Assembly: GCA_964452045.1 (NCBI GenBank)
Contig: CAYVKM010000148.1
Coordinates: forward strand, 1 to 5,228
Direction: 5' to 3'
From: CAYVKM01 sp964452045
GTDB lineage: Bacteria; Calditrichota; Calditrichia; RBG-13-44-9
DNA: 5,228 nucleotides
This document shows positions 1 through 5,228 of the stretch, in pieces. Made by a program: the position numbers and the translations under genes. The notes beneath the pieces are model-generated. The model made no database searches. It had not been told where the DNA came from and saw only the letters and a program-made list of their open reading frames with translations. Numbering within the stretch: the first letter of the stretch is position 1; every line of letters starts with the position of its first letter.

Positions 1-440
1 AGGTCCAAACCAATCATGATATTCAGATTTTTCGCCGGTTTGTCCGGGACGCCAGTCTGCTCGGGTTGCGGAAATGTTATATCAGCATCATGCATCGTTA
101 TCCCAAAGTGCTGAAAAGGGCCAGGCAGATCAAGGATTTCTCGTTCCATGAGCAGGAGGACCGGAAAAAATTTGCCATTCTGCAGGAAATGGTCGATCTG
201 GCCTCGCTTTACGGTGTGCATTTGTATAGTTGTTCTAACGATAGTCTGCTCTTTGTCCATGGGATGAAAAAAGGCAGTTGCATTGATGGTAAACTGTTGA
301 ACCGGCTTGGTCATGAGAAGGTGAGTGAACGGAGGGCTGCCACCCGGGAGGATTGTGGTTGTACCGTTTCTATCGATATTGGGGATTATGTGAATACCCC
401 CTGCAAATACCATTGTTTGTATTGCTACGCCCGGCCTTAA
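1..440 (+). CDS. DUF1848 family protein, 3' part (5' end outside window)
   Basis: The reading frame is open from base 3 to the TAA at 438-440, giving 145 visible residues. It has no stop at the left edge, so the gene begins outside the window. The TTG at 66 and ATG at 90 are internal: the residues before them (IQIFRRFVRDASLLGLRKCY) continue the fold. Assignment rests on the C-terminus, which carries CGC, then SIDIGDY, then CKYHCLYCYA, the typical end of DUF1848 proteins. CKYHCLYC (402-425) is a CxxxCxxC cluster like that of radical SAM enzymes, and with the preceding CGC it suggests Fe-S binding. The reaction is unknown. Family members are, from memory, near 280-300 residues, so about half is missing on the left. 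The protein stops three residues after YCY (ARP), whereas relatives usually continue for some 20 or more residues. No signal peptide or membrane segment is visible in this part. Confidence 0.85.
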   Translation, partial: VQTNHDIQIFRRFVRDASLLGLRKCYISIMHRYPKVLKRARQIKDFSFHEQEDRKKFAILQEMVDLASLYGVHLYSCSNDSLLFVHGMKKGSCIDGKLLNRLGHEKVSERRAATREDCGCTVSIDIGDYVNTPCKYHCLYCYARP

Positions 441-463
441 TATTATTCCCATTAGACTTTTTC

Positions 464-525
464 TGTCATCCCGGTCTTCTGCCTGGGTTGCGCCAGCAGA
501 CAGGGAGAGCCGGGATCCAGATTCC
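464..525 (+). repeat. Palindromic dispersed repeat unit, GTCATCCCGG type (copy 1)
   Basis: The unit starts TGTCATCCCGG and ends CCGGGATCCAGATTCC. ATCCCGG (468-474) and CCGGGAT (510-516) form a perfect 7-base inverted repeat. Inside it, TCTG-C-CTGG (478-486) can pair with CCAGCAGA (493-500) with one bulged base. It begins 23 bases after the DUF1848 stop codon. Units with these ends (GTCATCCC...GGGATCCAG) are scattered through many environmental bacterial genomes. The family assignment is from memory, while the inverted repeats are seen directly. Confidence 0.65.
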
Positions 526-591
526 AGAGATGGAGAAAATTGGTCGGCCATTTATCCCGCAGCTGTGGGGGGGGACGACATTTGTATTATT

Positions 592-752
592 TGTCATTGC
601 GAGACAGGGAAGTCGCGGCAATCTTCATAAGTAAGGACTAACCCAGGTAGGGATAATTCAGCACTTTTTGGAGCGAGATCGCCGCGCTGCGCTCGCGAAG
701 ACCGGCAAACGCTGTCTTTGCAATCCCGCAGGTGCGGGAGAAGCAATCTCAA
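592..752 (+). repeat. Composite repeat, GTCATTGCGAG...GCAATCTCA type
   Basis: GTCATTGCGAG at 592-602 is the usual left end of a widespread intergenic repeat whose right end is GAAGCAATCTCA, found here at 740-751. A second right-end-like sequence, GCGGCAATCTT, lies at 615-625, so this looks like a short copy followed by or nested in a longer one. The interior has GCGAG (673-677) facing CTCGC (692-696), and a tight hairpin CCCGCA-GG-TGCGGG at 725-738. No protein is encoded: the frame crossing 353-634 has no family features and overlaps the DUF1848 gene. Confidence 0.5.
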
Positions 753-809
753 AACATAATAACTGACCTACGGATGGATTGTATTAAACTGATTGGAAAG
801 AGTTCGCCA

Positions 810-839
810 GCCTGCCGAAGCATCGGCGCAGGCAGGCCA
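810..839 (+). repeat. GC-rich hairpin repeat, GCCTGCCGA...TCGGC
   Basis: GCCTGCCGA (810-818) faces TCGGC (823-827) followed by GCAGGCAGGC, giving an imperfect hairpin with a 4-base loop. The GCAGGCAGGCC tail recurs at 930-940 inside the next repeat block, so the two share a module. The GC-rich unit sits in much more AT-rich surroundings. It is probably a dispersed structural repeat of unknown function. Confidence 0.5.
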
Positions 840-864
840 CGTCGTTCCATATTTTCGTGATTTT

Positions 865-963
865 GTCATGCCCGACTGAGATCGGGCATCCAGTGTCTAG
901 GGACGGAATTTATGGATCCCCTGCCTGCAGCAGGCAGGCCGCTTAAAATATGCGGGGGATGAC
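865..963. repeat. Inverted pair of GTCAT(G/C)CCC repeat units
   Basis: The left unit (865-893) has a perfect inverted repeat, ATGCCCGA (868-875) and TCGGGCAT (882-889), and ends in ATCCAG. The right unit (about 914-963) lies in the opposite orientation: on the minus strand it starts GTCATCCCCC and ends GGGGATCCA. It encloses a perfect palindrome, CCTGCCTG-CAG-CAGGCAGG, at 920-938. The outer ends of the pair, GTCATGCCC at 865-873 and GGGGATGAC at 955-963, are themselves inverted with one mismatch. The whole 99 bases can therefore fold as one large structure, or be a small element with terminal inverted repeats. No coding sequence is present. Confidence 0.6.
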
Positions 964-991
964 CTAATGTTTCATACTTGACGGAGATTAT

Positions 992-1013
992 GTATCCAGA
1001 ATCCACGGATGAC
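992..1013 (-). repeat. Short reverse-oriented GTCATCC repeat remnant
   Basis: Read on the minus strand this is GTCATCC, then GTGGATTCTGGATAC, i.e. the same start and GGATTCTGGAT-like end as the units upstream but with almost no interior. ATCC-AC-GGAT at 1001-1010 is a small palindrome. It is probably a degenerate copy and is the last recognisable repeat before the AT-rich ppdK leader. Confidence 0.4.
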
Positions 1014-1019
1014 ATGAAT

Positions 1020-1255
1020 TAGATTCGCTATCAACATCAGGCAGATAATCTTCAACTTCAGAAATTACCGCACAACTATCTTGCTTATTAATACAAAAAT
1101 GCCCCCAAACTGCAAAACTTCTCTCTTTTTTAAATTTTTATTCTTTTGCAAAAATTACCGTCATTGGTTAAATTTAGAACTTGAATTTTAATAAGTATGA
1201 CTCATGAAGTTATATGGTTTTGAACATTTAATTCTGATTTAAGGAGGTTGTTTTT
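1020..1255 (+). other. AT-rich leader region upstream of ppdK
   Basis: No gene is supported here. The stretch is clearly AT-rich, with runs such as CTTTTTTAAATTTTTATTC around 1125-1143, and contrasts with the GC-rich repeats on its left. It ends in a strong Shine-Dalgarno sequence for ppdK, AGGAGG at 1242-1247. The imperfect palindrome ATGACTCAT sits at 1197-1205, downstream of the possible promoters. I saw no riboswitch or attenuator-like structure. Confidence 0.5.
1146..1192 (+). promoter_or_regulatory. Candidate sigma-70-like promoter(s) for ppdK
   Basis: Two overlapping arrangements are possible: TTGCAA (1146-1151), 17 bases, TAAATT (1169-1174); or TTGGTT (1164-1169), 17 bases, TTTAAT (1187-1192). 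Both have good spacing but imperfect -10 boxes, and in DNA this AT-rich such matches arise easily by chance. Either would give a 5' leader of roughly 55-80 bases before the ppdK start. Confidence 0.3.
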
Positions 1256-3739
1256 ATGTCAAATAAAAATGTCTATTTCTTCGGCGCCGGAAAAGCAGAA
1301 GGAACAAAGGATCTGAAAAATCTTTTAGGTGGAAAAGGCGCTAACCTGGCCGAAATGACCAATATAGGCATACCTGTCCCAGCGGGTTTTACTATCTCTA
1401 CCGAAGTTTGCACCTACTATTATGATAATAATAATAAATATCCATCCGGTTTGGAAAAGGAAGTGAAGGATGCCCTGCAAAATGTGGAAAAAGTAATGGA
1501 AGCGAAATTTGGTGATGCCCAGAACCCCCTGCTGGTTTCGGTGCGCTCCGGAGCCCGTACTTCCATGCCCGGAATGATGGATACTGTTCTCAATCTGGGA
1601 CTGAATGACCAGACTATTCAGGGGCTGATCAAGAAAACCAATAATCCCCGTTTCGCATACGATTGCTACCGGCGTTTCGTAGCGATGTATGGCGATGTGG
1701 TGATGGATTTAAAACCGGAAGGCAAGGATGATGTAGATCCTTTTGAGGAAATTCTGGAAGCAAAAAAGCATGAACGCGGTGTAGAATATGATACCGATCT
1801 TACCACGGATGACTTAAAAGAGATGGTGGCGGATTTTAAAAAAGCGATCAAGGAAAAAACCGGTCAAAAATTTCCGGAAGATCCGATGGATCAGTTGTGG
1901 GGTGCCATCGGCGCTGTCTTCGGATCCTGGAACAACGAACGGGCCATAGTTTACCGCAAGCTGAATAATATTCCCGGACACTGGGGAACTGCGGTAAATG
2001 TGCAGAGTATGGTCTACGGCAATATGGGTGACGATTGTGCCACAGGTGTAGCATTTACCCGAAATCCGGCTAATGGGGAAAAGGAAATGTATGGGGAGTT
2101 CCTGGTGAACGCCCAGGGAGAAGACGTGGTTGCCGGTATCCGGACACCGCAAAAATTACAGAAACTGAATGACATTATGCCCGAAGTTTATAAACAGCTT
2201 GGCGTAATTTTCAGCAAGCTGGAAAAGCATTATAAAGAAATGCAGGATATGGAATTCACCATTCAGAATGGCCGGTTGTGGTTCCTTCAGACCCGTGCAG
2301 GAAAACGAACCGGTTTTGCCGCTTTCCGGATTGCCGTGGATATGGTGGAGGAAGGCCTTATTGATAAAAAGACCGCGCTCATGCGGGTAGAACCTATTCA
2401 ATTGAACCAGTTGCTTCGTCCGGTATTCGATCTCAATCAGAAAAATTCTGCGGTTAAATCCGGTAAATTGCTGGCCAAGGGACTGAACGCCGGTCCCGGC
2501 GCCGCTACGGGAAAGGTGGTTTTTAACGCCCCGGATGCAGTGGATTGGCGGAAGCGTGGGGAAAAGGTCATTCTGGCCCGGATTGAAACCAGTCCCGAGG
2601 ATATCAAGGGTATGGATGCGGCAGAAGGAATTCTCACCGCCCGCGGAGGAATGACCTCCCATGCCGCACTGGTAGCCCGCCAGATGGGTAAGGTTTGCGT
2701 GGCCGGTGCCGGTTCGTTGAATATCAATTATAAAACCAGACAGTTTGAGGTTAACGGACATGTGGTCAAGGAAGGAGATTGGATTTCTTTGGATGGCAGT
2801 ACCGGTGAGATCATTGAGGGTAAAATTGAAACCAAACCGTCGGATGTACTTCAGGTATTACTCGATAAGAGCCTCAAGCCGCAAGAGTCTAAGACATTTC
2901 ATACCTATAATCAGGTCATGACCTGGGCGGATGAATTCCGCAAGCTGGGTGTACGCACCAATGCAGATCAACCGGATCAGTCGGCCAATGCCATCGCTTT
3001 CGGTGCTGAGGGGATAGGTTTGTGCCGGACCGAGCACATGTTCTTTGGTGGAGACCGAATTCAGGCAGTTCGCGAAATGATTTTATCCGATGATGAAGCT
3101 GGCCGGCGCAAAGCGTTGGAACTGCTTCTNNNNNNNNNNNNNNNNNNNNNNNNNNNNNNNNNNNNNNNNNNNNNNNNNNNNNNNNNNNNNNNNNNNNNNN
3201 NNNNNNNNNNNNNNNNNNNNNNNNNNNNNCTGGTAGGTCATGTGAATGAATTAAAATCCCAGGCCCAGGTTGTCCGCCGGGTGGCTGAAGAAGTGTTCAA
3301 AAAATATAAAGTAAAGGTCGATTATCTTATCGGAACGATGATCGAATTACCCAGGGCTGCAGTCACTGCCGCCCAGATCGCCGAAGAGGCGGAATTTTTC
3401 AGCTTTGGGACCAACGATCTTACCCAGACCACCTTCGGCCTGTCACGGGACGATTCAGGAAAGTTCCTGCCTTACTATGTGGAGCACGATATTTTGCCAC
3501 GGGATCCCTTTGAGGCTGTGGATCAGGAAGGTGTAGGTGTTCTGATGGAATGGGGCGTGGAGCAGGGCCGAAAAACACGTCCGAAACTGAAAGTGGGTAT
3601 TTGCGGTGAGCATGGTGGCGAACCATCCTCGGTGGAATTCTGTCATCAGATAAATTTGAATTATGTAAGTTGTTCTCCTTTCCGGGTGCCTATCGCCAGA
3701 TTGGCGGCAGCCCAGGCAGCTTTGAGGGAGAAAATGTAG
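1256..3739 (+). CDS. ppdK: Pyruvate, phosphate dikinase (PPDK), interrupted by a gap of N
   Basis: This cytosolic enzyme reversibly converts pyruvate, ATP and phosphate to PEP, AMP and pyrophosphate, in gluconeogenic or glycolytic carbon flow. The start is ATG 1256, with AGGAGG eight bases upstream. The N-terminal ATP-grasp domain covers about residues 1-350: GGKGANLAEM at 25-34 (K27), SVRSGARTSMPGMMDT at 95-110 (R97) and the ATP-site acids and amides E333 and Q345. The central swivelling domain has GGMTSHAA with the phospho-acceptor H469 and T467, the residue phosphorylated by regulatory proteins in plants. The C-terminal pyruvate/PEP barrel keeps GLCRTEHMFF (R591), GTMIELPRAA (E697), SFGTNDLTQ (N720) and CGICGEHGG (C783). 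The part with DPPLHEF and GHRGCR falls in the gap. As written it has 827 codons, 34 unknown; the real protein is probably near 905. The gene ends in three tandem in-frame stops, TAG TGA TAG. Identity is essentially certain. Confidence 0.97.
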   Translation: MSNKNVYFFGAGKAEGTKDLKNLLGGKGANLAEMTNIGIPVPAGFTISTEVCTYYYDNNNKYPSGLEKEVKDALQNVEKVMEAKFGDAQNPLLVSVRSGARTSMPGMMDTVLNLGLNDQTIQGLIKKTNNPRFAYDCYRRFVAMYGDVVMDLKPEGKDDVDPFEEILEAKKHERGVEYDTDLTTDDLKEMVADFKKAIKEKTGQKFPEDPMDQLWGAIGAVFGSWNNERAIVYRKLNNIPGHWGTAVNVQSMVYGNMGDDCATGVAFTRNPANGEKEMYGEFLVNAQGEDVVAGIRTPQKLQKLNDIMPEVYKQLGVIFSKLEKHYKEMQDMEFTIQNGRLWFLQTRAGKRTGFAAFRIAVDMVEEGLIDKKTALMRVEPIQLNQLLRPVFDLNQKNSAVKSGKLLAKGLNAGPGAATGKVVFNAPDAVDWRKRGEKVILARIETSPEDIKGMDAAEGILTARGGMTSHAALVARQMGKVCVAGAGSLNINYKTRQFEVNGHVVKEGDWISLDGSTGEIIEGKIETKPSDVLQVLLDKSLKPQESKTFHTYNQVMTWADEFRKLGVRTNADQPDQSANAIAFGAEGIGLCRTEHMFFGGDRIQAVREMILSDDEAGRRKALELLXXXXXXXXXXXXXXXXXXXXXXXXXXXXXXXXXXLVGHVNELKSQAQVVRRVAEEVFKKYKVKVDYLIGTMIELPRAAVTAAQIAEEAEFFSFGTNDLTQTTFGLSRDDSGKFLPYYVEHDILPRDPFEAVDQEGVGVLMEWGVEQGRKTRPKLKVGICGEHGGEPSSVEFCHQINLNYVSCSPFRVPIARLAAAQAALREKM
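3130..3229. other. Assembly gap of exactly 100 N inside ppdK
   Basis: A run of exactly 100 N usually marks a scaffold join of unknown length. The reading frame resumes in the same frame after it (LVGHVNELK). Aligned from memory to Clostridium symbiosum PPDK, the missing segment should be about 110 residues, so about 330 bases are absent. The gap removes part of the PEP/pyruvate-binding barrel, including an expected arginine/aspartate site near DPPLHEF. Confidence 0.95.
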
Positions 3740-3755
3740 TGATAGGACAGGTATG

Positions 3756-3798
3756 AGGGGAAGCCTTAACCGGCGTTCCCCTTATATGTGTCTTTTAG
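3756..3798 (+). terminator. Terminator-like hairpin after ppdK
   Basis: AGGGGAAGCC (3756-3765), loop TTAACC, then GGC-G-TTCCCCT (3772-3782) forms a 10-base-pair stem with one bulged G. It lies 17 bases after the ppdK stop. The following sequence, TATATGTGTCTTTTA, is T-rich but not a clean T-tract, so termination may be partial. Its position inside a possible N-terminal extension of argR (ATG at 3753) argues that argR starts later. Confidence 0.5.
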
Positions 3799-3839
3799 TG
3801 TACGGGAGAAACAAAGGAATAAGTACGGGAGTGCTTCAA

Positions 3840-4286
3840 ATGGCAAAGAAAAAAGAACGCCAGTTCATCATCAAACAAATTGTCCAGCAGGAGCGGATTG
3901 CAAACCAGGAAACCTTATTGAAGAAGTTACATCAGCGCGGTTTTAAAACCACCCAGGCAACTTTATCAAGAGATTTACGCGATATGGGAATTATTCGTGT
4001 CCCCACTTCGGATGGATATCGCTATTCCATTTCGGAAGAAGACAGCAGTCACTTTTTTGGCCGGATCGTCGGCATGGAAATTTTGGGCGTCTACAACAAT
4101 GAGTGCGAGATTGTGGTAAAAACGATTACCGGAAGAGCGAAGGGTGTTGCGCTCTATATCGATCAGTTAAAACACAAGAATATTTTGGGAACGGTTGCCG
4201 GTGAAAATACCATAATTGTGATTCCGGATAATACGGAAAATATTCCGAAGCTTAAGGAAGATCTCGAAAAAATGACCTATGAGTAA
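3840..4286 (+). CDS. argR: Arginine repressor family transcriptional regulator (ArgR/AhrC)
   Basis: A 148-residue protein, matching the usual 145-157 of ArgR. The ATG at 3840 is chosen because GGGAG (3827-3831) lies eight bases upstream and the protein then starts MAKKKERQFIIKQIV, as in relatives. An in-frame ATG at 3753 would add 29 unrelated residues over the ppdK terminator hairpin. Residues 1-65 form the winged helix: KERQFIIKQIVQQE, then the recognition segment TTQATLSRDLRDMG (37-50) and wing IIRVPTSDGYRYSI. Residues 75-148 form the oligomerisation and ligand-binding domain, with GRAKGVALYID and GTVAGENTIIVI (117-128). Known ArgR proteins are hexamers that bind operators with arginine, repressing biosynthesis or activating catabolism. 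Where well-studied ArgR has GDD, whose aspartates contact arginine, this protein has GEN (E122, N123), and the usual PGxA is TGRA; ligand response may differ. No arg structural gene is adjacent. The fold is sure; arginine as ligand is less so. Confidence 0.92.
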   Translation: MAKKKERQFIIKQIVQQERIANQETLLKKLHQRGFKTTQATLSRDLRDMGIIRVPTSDGYRYSISEEDSSHFFGRIVGMEILGVYNNECEIVVKTITGRAKGVALYIDQLKHKNILGTVAGENTIIVIPDNTENIPKLKEDLEKMTYE

Positions 4287-4309
4287 GAATTTTCTTTATC
4301 CTTCGGTTT

Positions 4310-4338
4310 TTGCGATGTAATTTAGTGTAAAATACAAT
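4310..4338 (+). promoter_or_regulatory. Candidate promoter for the radical SAM gene
   Basis: TTGCGA (4310-4315), 17 bases, TACAAT (4333-4338) matches the sigma-70 consensus at 4/6 and 5/6 positions with ideal spacing, 61 bases before the ATG at 4400. It lies just after argR, whose end shows no strong terminator, so read-through from argR is also possible. A second -10-like TAAAAT at 4376-4381 lacks a good -35 partner. Confidence 0.35.
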
Positions 4339-4399
4339 TGAGATGCAGTTTGAATTGTCTTCATAAACTTTCAGATAAAATCACCTTAAAGTTTGGGTC

Positions 4400-5228
4400 A
4401 TGCAGTTAACCAGCCGGGTAGAGAAAGAATTTCTACCTTTTGTGAATAAGCCCGGACGCTATACCGGAAACGAATATAATGTGGTGATTAAAGATTCCCG
4501 GGAAACAGAAGTGCGGGTTGCCCTGGCTTTTCCGGAAATCTACGAGCTGGGTATGTCCTATATGGGATATGACATTCTTTATCATGTCCTGAACAGCCAG
4601 CTGCATATCTGGGCAGAACGGGTTTATGCCCCCTGGTTTGATGCCGAAGGGGTATTGAGGGCTAAAAATATTCCCCTTTTCAGTCTCGAATCCCGCACCC
4701 CGCTCAAAGAATTTGATTGGATCGGCTTTACCCTGCAGTACGAATTGACCTATACCAATATTTTAAATATGCTGGATTTGGCCGGTATTCCTTTGCGGGC
4801 AGCCGATCGAACGGAGGCTGATCCCTTGATTATCGGCGGCGGTCCCTCAGTATTTAATCCCGAGCCAGTGGCGGATTTCTTTGATGTTTTCCTGATTGGA
4901 GATGGGGAAGAAGCCATCCTGGAAATCTGTGAGATAGTCCGCTCGGCAAAAAAGGTGGATCAGGATAAGCTGACGCTTTTGAAATCCCTGGCAAAAATCA
5001 CCGGTGTGTATATACCTACATTTTATCAGGTGGAGCGGAATCAATTTGGGGAGTTTCAGAGCATCAGCCCCAAAATACCGGAGGCGCCCGCGAATATCCA
5101 CAAACGGATTTTACCGGAGTTGTCGGAACGGAATTATCCTCTGAAACCGTTGGTGCCGATTATCGAGGTCACACACGACCGGTTATCGGTGGAAATCATG
5201 CGGGGATGTACCGAAGGGTGTCGTTTTT
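4400..5228 (+). CDS. TIGR03960-type B12-binding-like radical SAM protein, 5' part (runs off right edge)
   Basis: The frame is open from ATG 4400 to the window end, 276 residues plus one base. It is the first start after an in-frame TAA at 4376. The start is preceded by no clear Shine-Dalgarno sequence (AAAGTTTGGGTC), which is odd. The N-terminus matches this family: VEKE...NKPGRYTGNEYN, VALAFPEIYELGMSYMG (40-56), AERVYAPWFD, LFSLESRTPL (94-102) and GFTLQYELTYTNILNMLDLA (109-128). IIGGGPSVFNPEP (144-156) and LIGDGEEAILEI (165-176) resemble the end of a cobalamin-binding-like Rossmann domain, but the DxHxxG cobalt-ligand motif is not seen. The radical SAM domain begins at EIMRGCTEGCRF: C270 and C274 are the first two cysteines of CxxxCxxC, and base 5228 (T) fits the third. 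Relatives are cytosolic, often about 600 residues or fused to a DUF2344 domain; their substrate is unknown. It follows argR by 113 bases. Confidence 0.9.
   Translation, partial: MQLTSRVEKEFLPFVNKPGRYTGNEYNVVIKDSRETEVRVALAFPEIYELGMSYMGYDILYHVLNSQLHIWAERVYAPWFDAEGVLRAKNIPLFSLESRTPLKEFDWIGFTLQYELTYTNILNMLDLAGIPLRAADRTEADPLIIGGGPSVFNPEPVADFFDVFLIGDGEEAILEICEIVRSAKKVDQDKLTLLKSLAKITGVYIPTFYQVERNQFGEFQSISPKIPEAPANIHKRILPELSERNYPLKPLVPIIEVTHDRLSVEIMRGCTEGCRF

Noticed and set aside
353..634. Plus-strand frame of 93 codons overlapping the DUF1848 end
   Set aside because: It overlaps a better-supported gene in another frame and then runs through repeat sequence; no ribosome site and no recognisable domain.
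990..1143. Minus-strand open frame of about 50 codons (contains INKQDSCAVISEVEDYLPD)
   Set aside because: It has no ATG, GTG or TTG start with a ribosome site after the preceding stop, ends inside a repeat remnant and matches no family I recognise. Chance, or at most a decayed gene fragment.
1062..1160. Direct repeat AAATTACCG at 1062-1070 and 1152-1160, exactly 90 bases apart
   Set aside because: Nine bases in AT-rich DNA is within chance, and neither copy is linked to a clear promoter element or palindrome.
1418..1440. Short AAT-rich microsatellite-like run inside ppdK
   Set aside because: It encodes a normal variable tract (YYYDNNNKY) in the N-terminal domain; too short to be a meaningful repeat.
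2156..2761. Long minus-strand frame of 201 codons inside ppdK, and several shorter ones
   Set aside because: Antisense shadows of a certain, highly conserved gene; none has recognisable domains.
4847..5101. Minus-strand frame of 84 codons
   Set aside because: It lies wholly within the radical SAM gene, whose sense translation matches its family throughout.
1..5228. Possibility that the two edge Fe-S genes with ppdK and argR form a new system
   Set aside because: Both edge proteins carry CxxxCxxC, but they are separated by a repeat region, a terminator-like hairpin and unrelated genes. Nothing in the window links them functionally.

Overview
The window is a piece of a draft bacterial genome. 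A run of exactly 100 N at 3130-3229 is a scaffolding gap. It holds four protein-coding genes, all on the + strand, and one long repeat-rich intergenic region. No rRNA, tRNA, CRISPR array, transposase or phage gene was seen. Moderate GC in the genes, an AT-rich ppdK leader and dispersed palindromic repeats with GTCAT(C/G)CC and GTCATTGCGAG ends fit an uncultured environmental bacterium. A lineage related to the Calditrichota, Marinimicrobia or KSB1 groups is possible, but the sequence does not settle this.

Layout: (1) 1-440, the 3' half of a DUF1848 gene ending in a CxxxCxxC cysteine cluster. (2) 441-1255, about 815 bases without a convincing gene. Its first 575 bases contain at least five palindromic repeat units in both orientations, and its last 235 bases are the AT-rich leader and probable promoter of ppdK. 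(3) 1256-3739, ppdK, encoding pyruvate phosphate dikinase, complete at both ends but interrupted by the gap. (4) 3740-3839, a short spacer with a terminator-like hairpin. (5) 3840-4286, argR, an arginine-repressor-family regulator. (6) 4287-4399, a spacer with a possible promoter. (7) 4400-5228, the 5' part of a TIGR03960-type radical SAM gene that runs off the right edge at its first Fe-S cysteines.

The genes look like a loose same-strand array, not one pathway. PPDK interconverts pyruvate and PEP. ArgR normally links arginine level to gene expression. The two edge genes are probable Fe-S proteins of unknown function. The hairpin after ppdK and the candidate promoter before the radical SAM gene suggest separate transcripts.

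I found no clear new multi-gene system. The points most worth a second look are the missing acidic pair in the arginine-binding motif of ArgR, the nested repeat cluster beside a shortened DUF1848 C-terminus, and a gap in ppdK that must hide about 330 bases, not 100.
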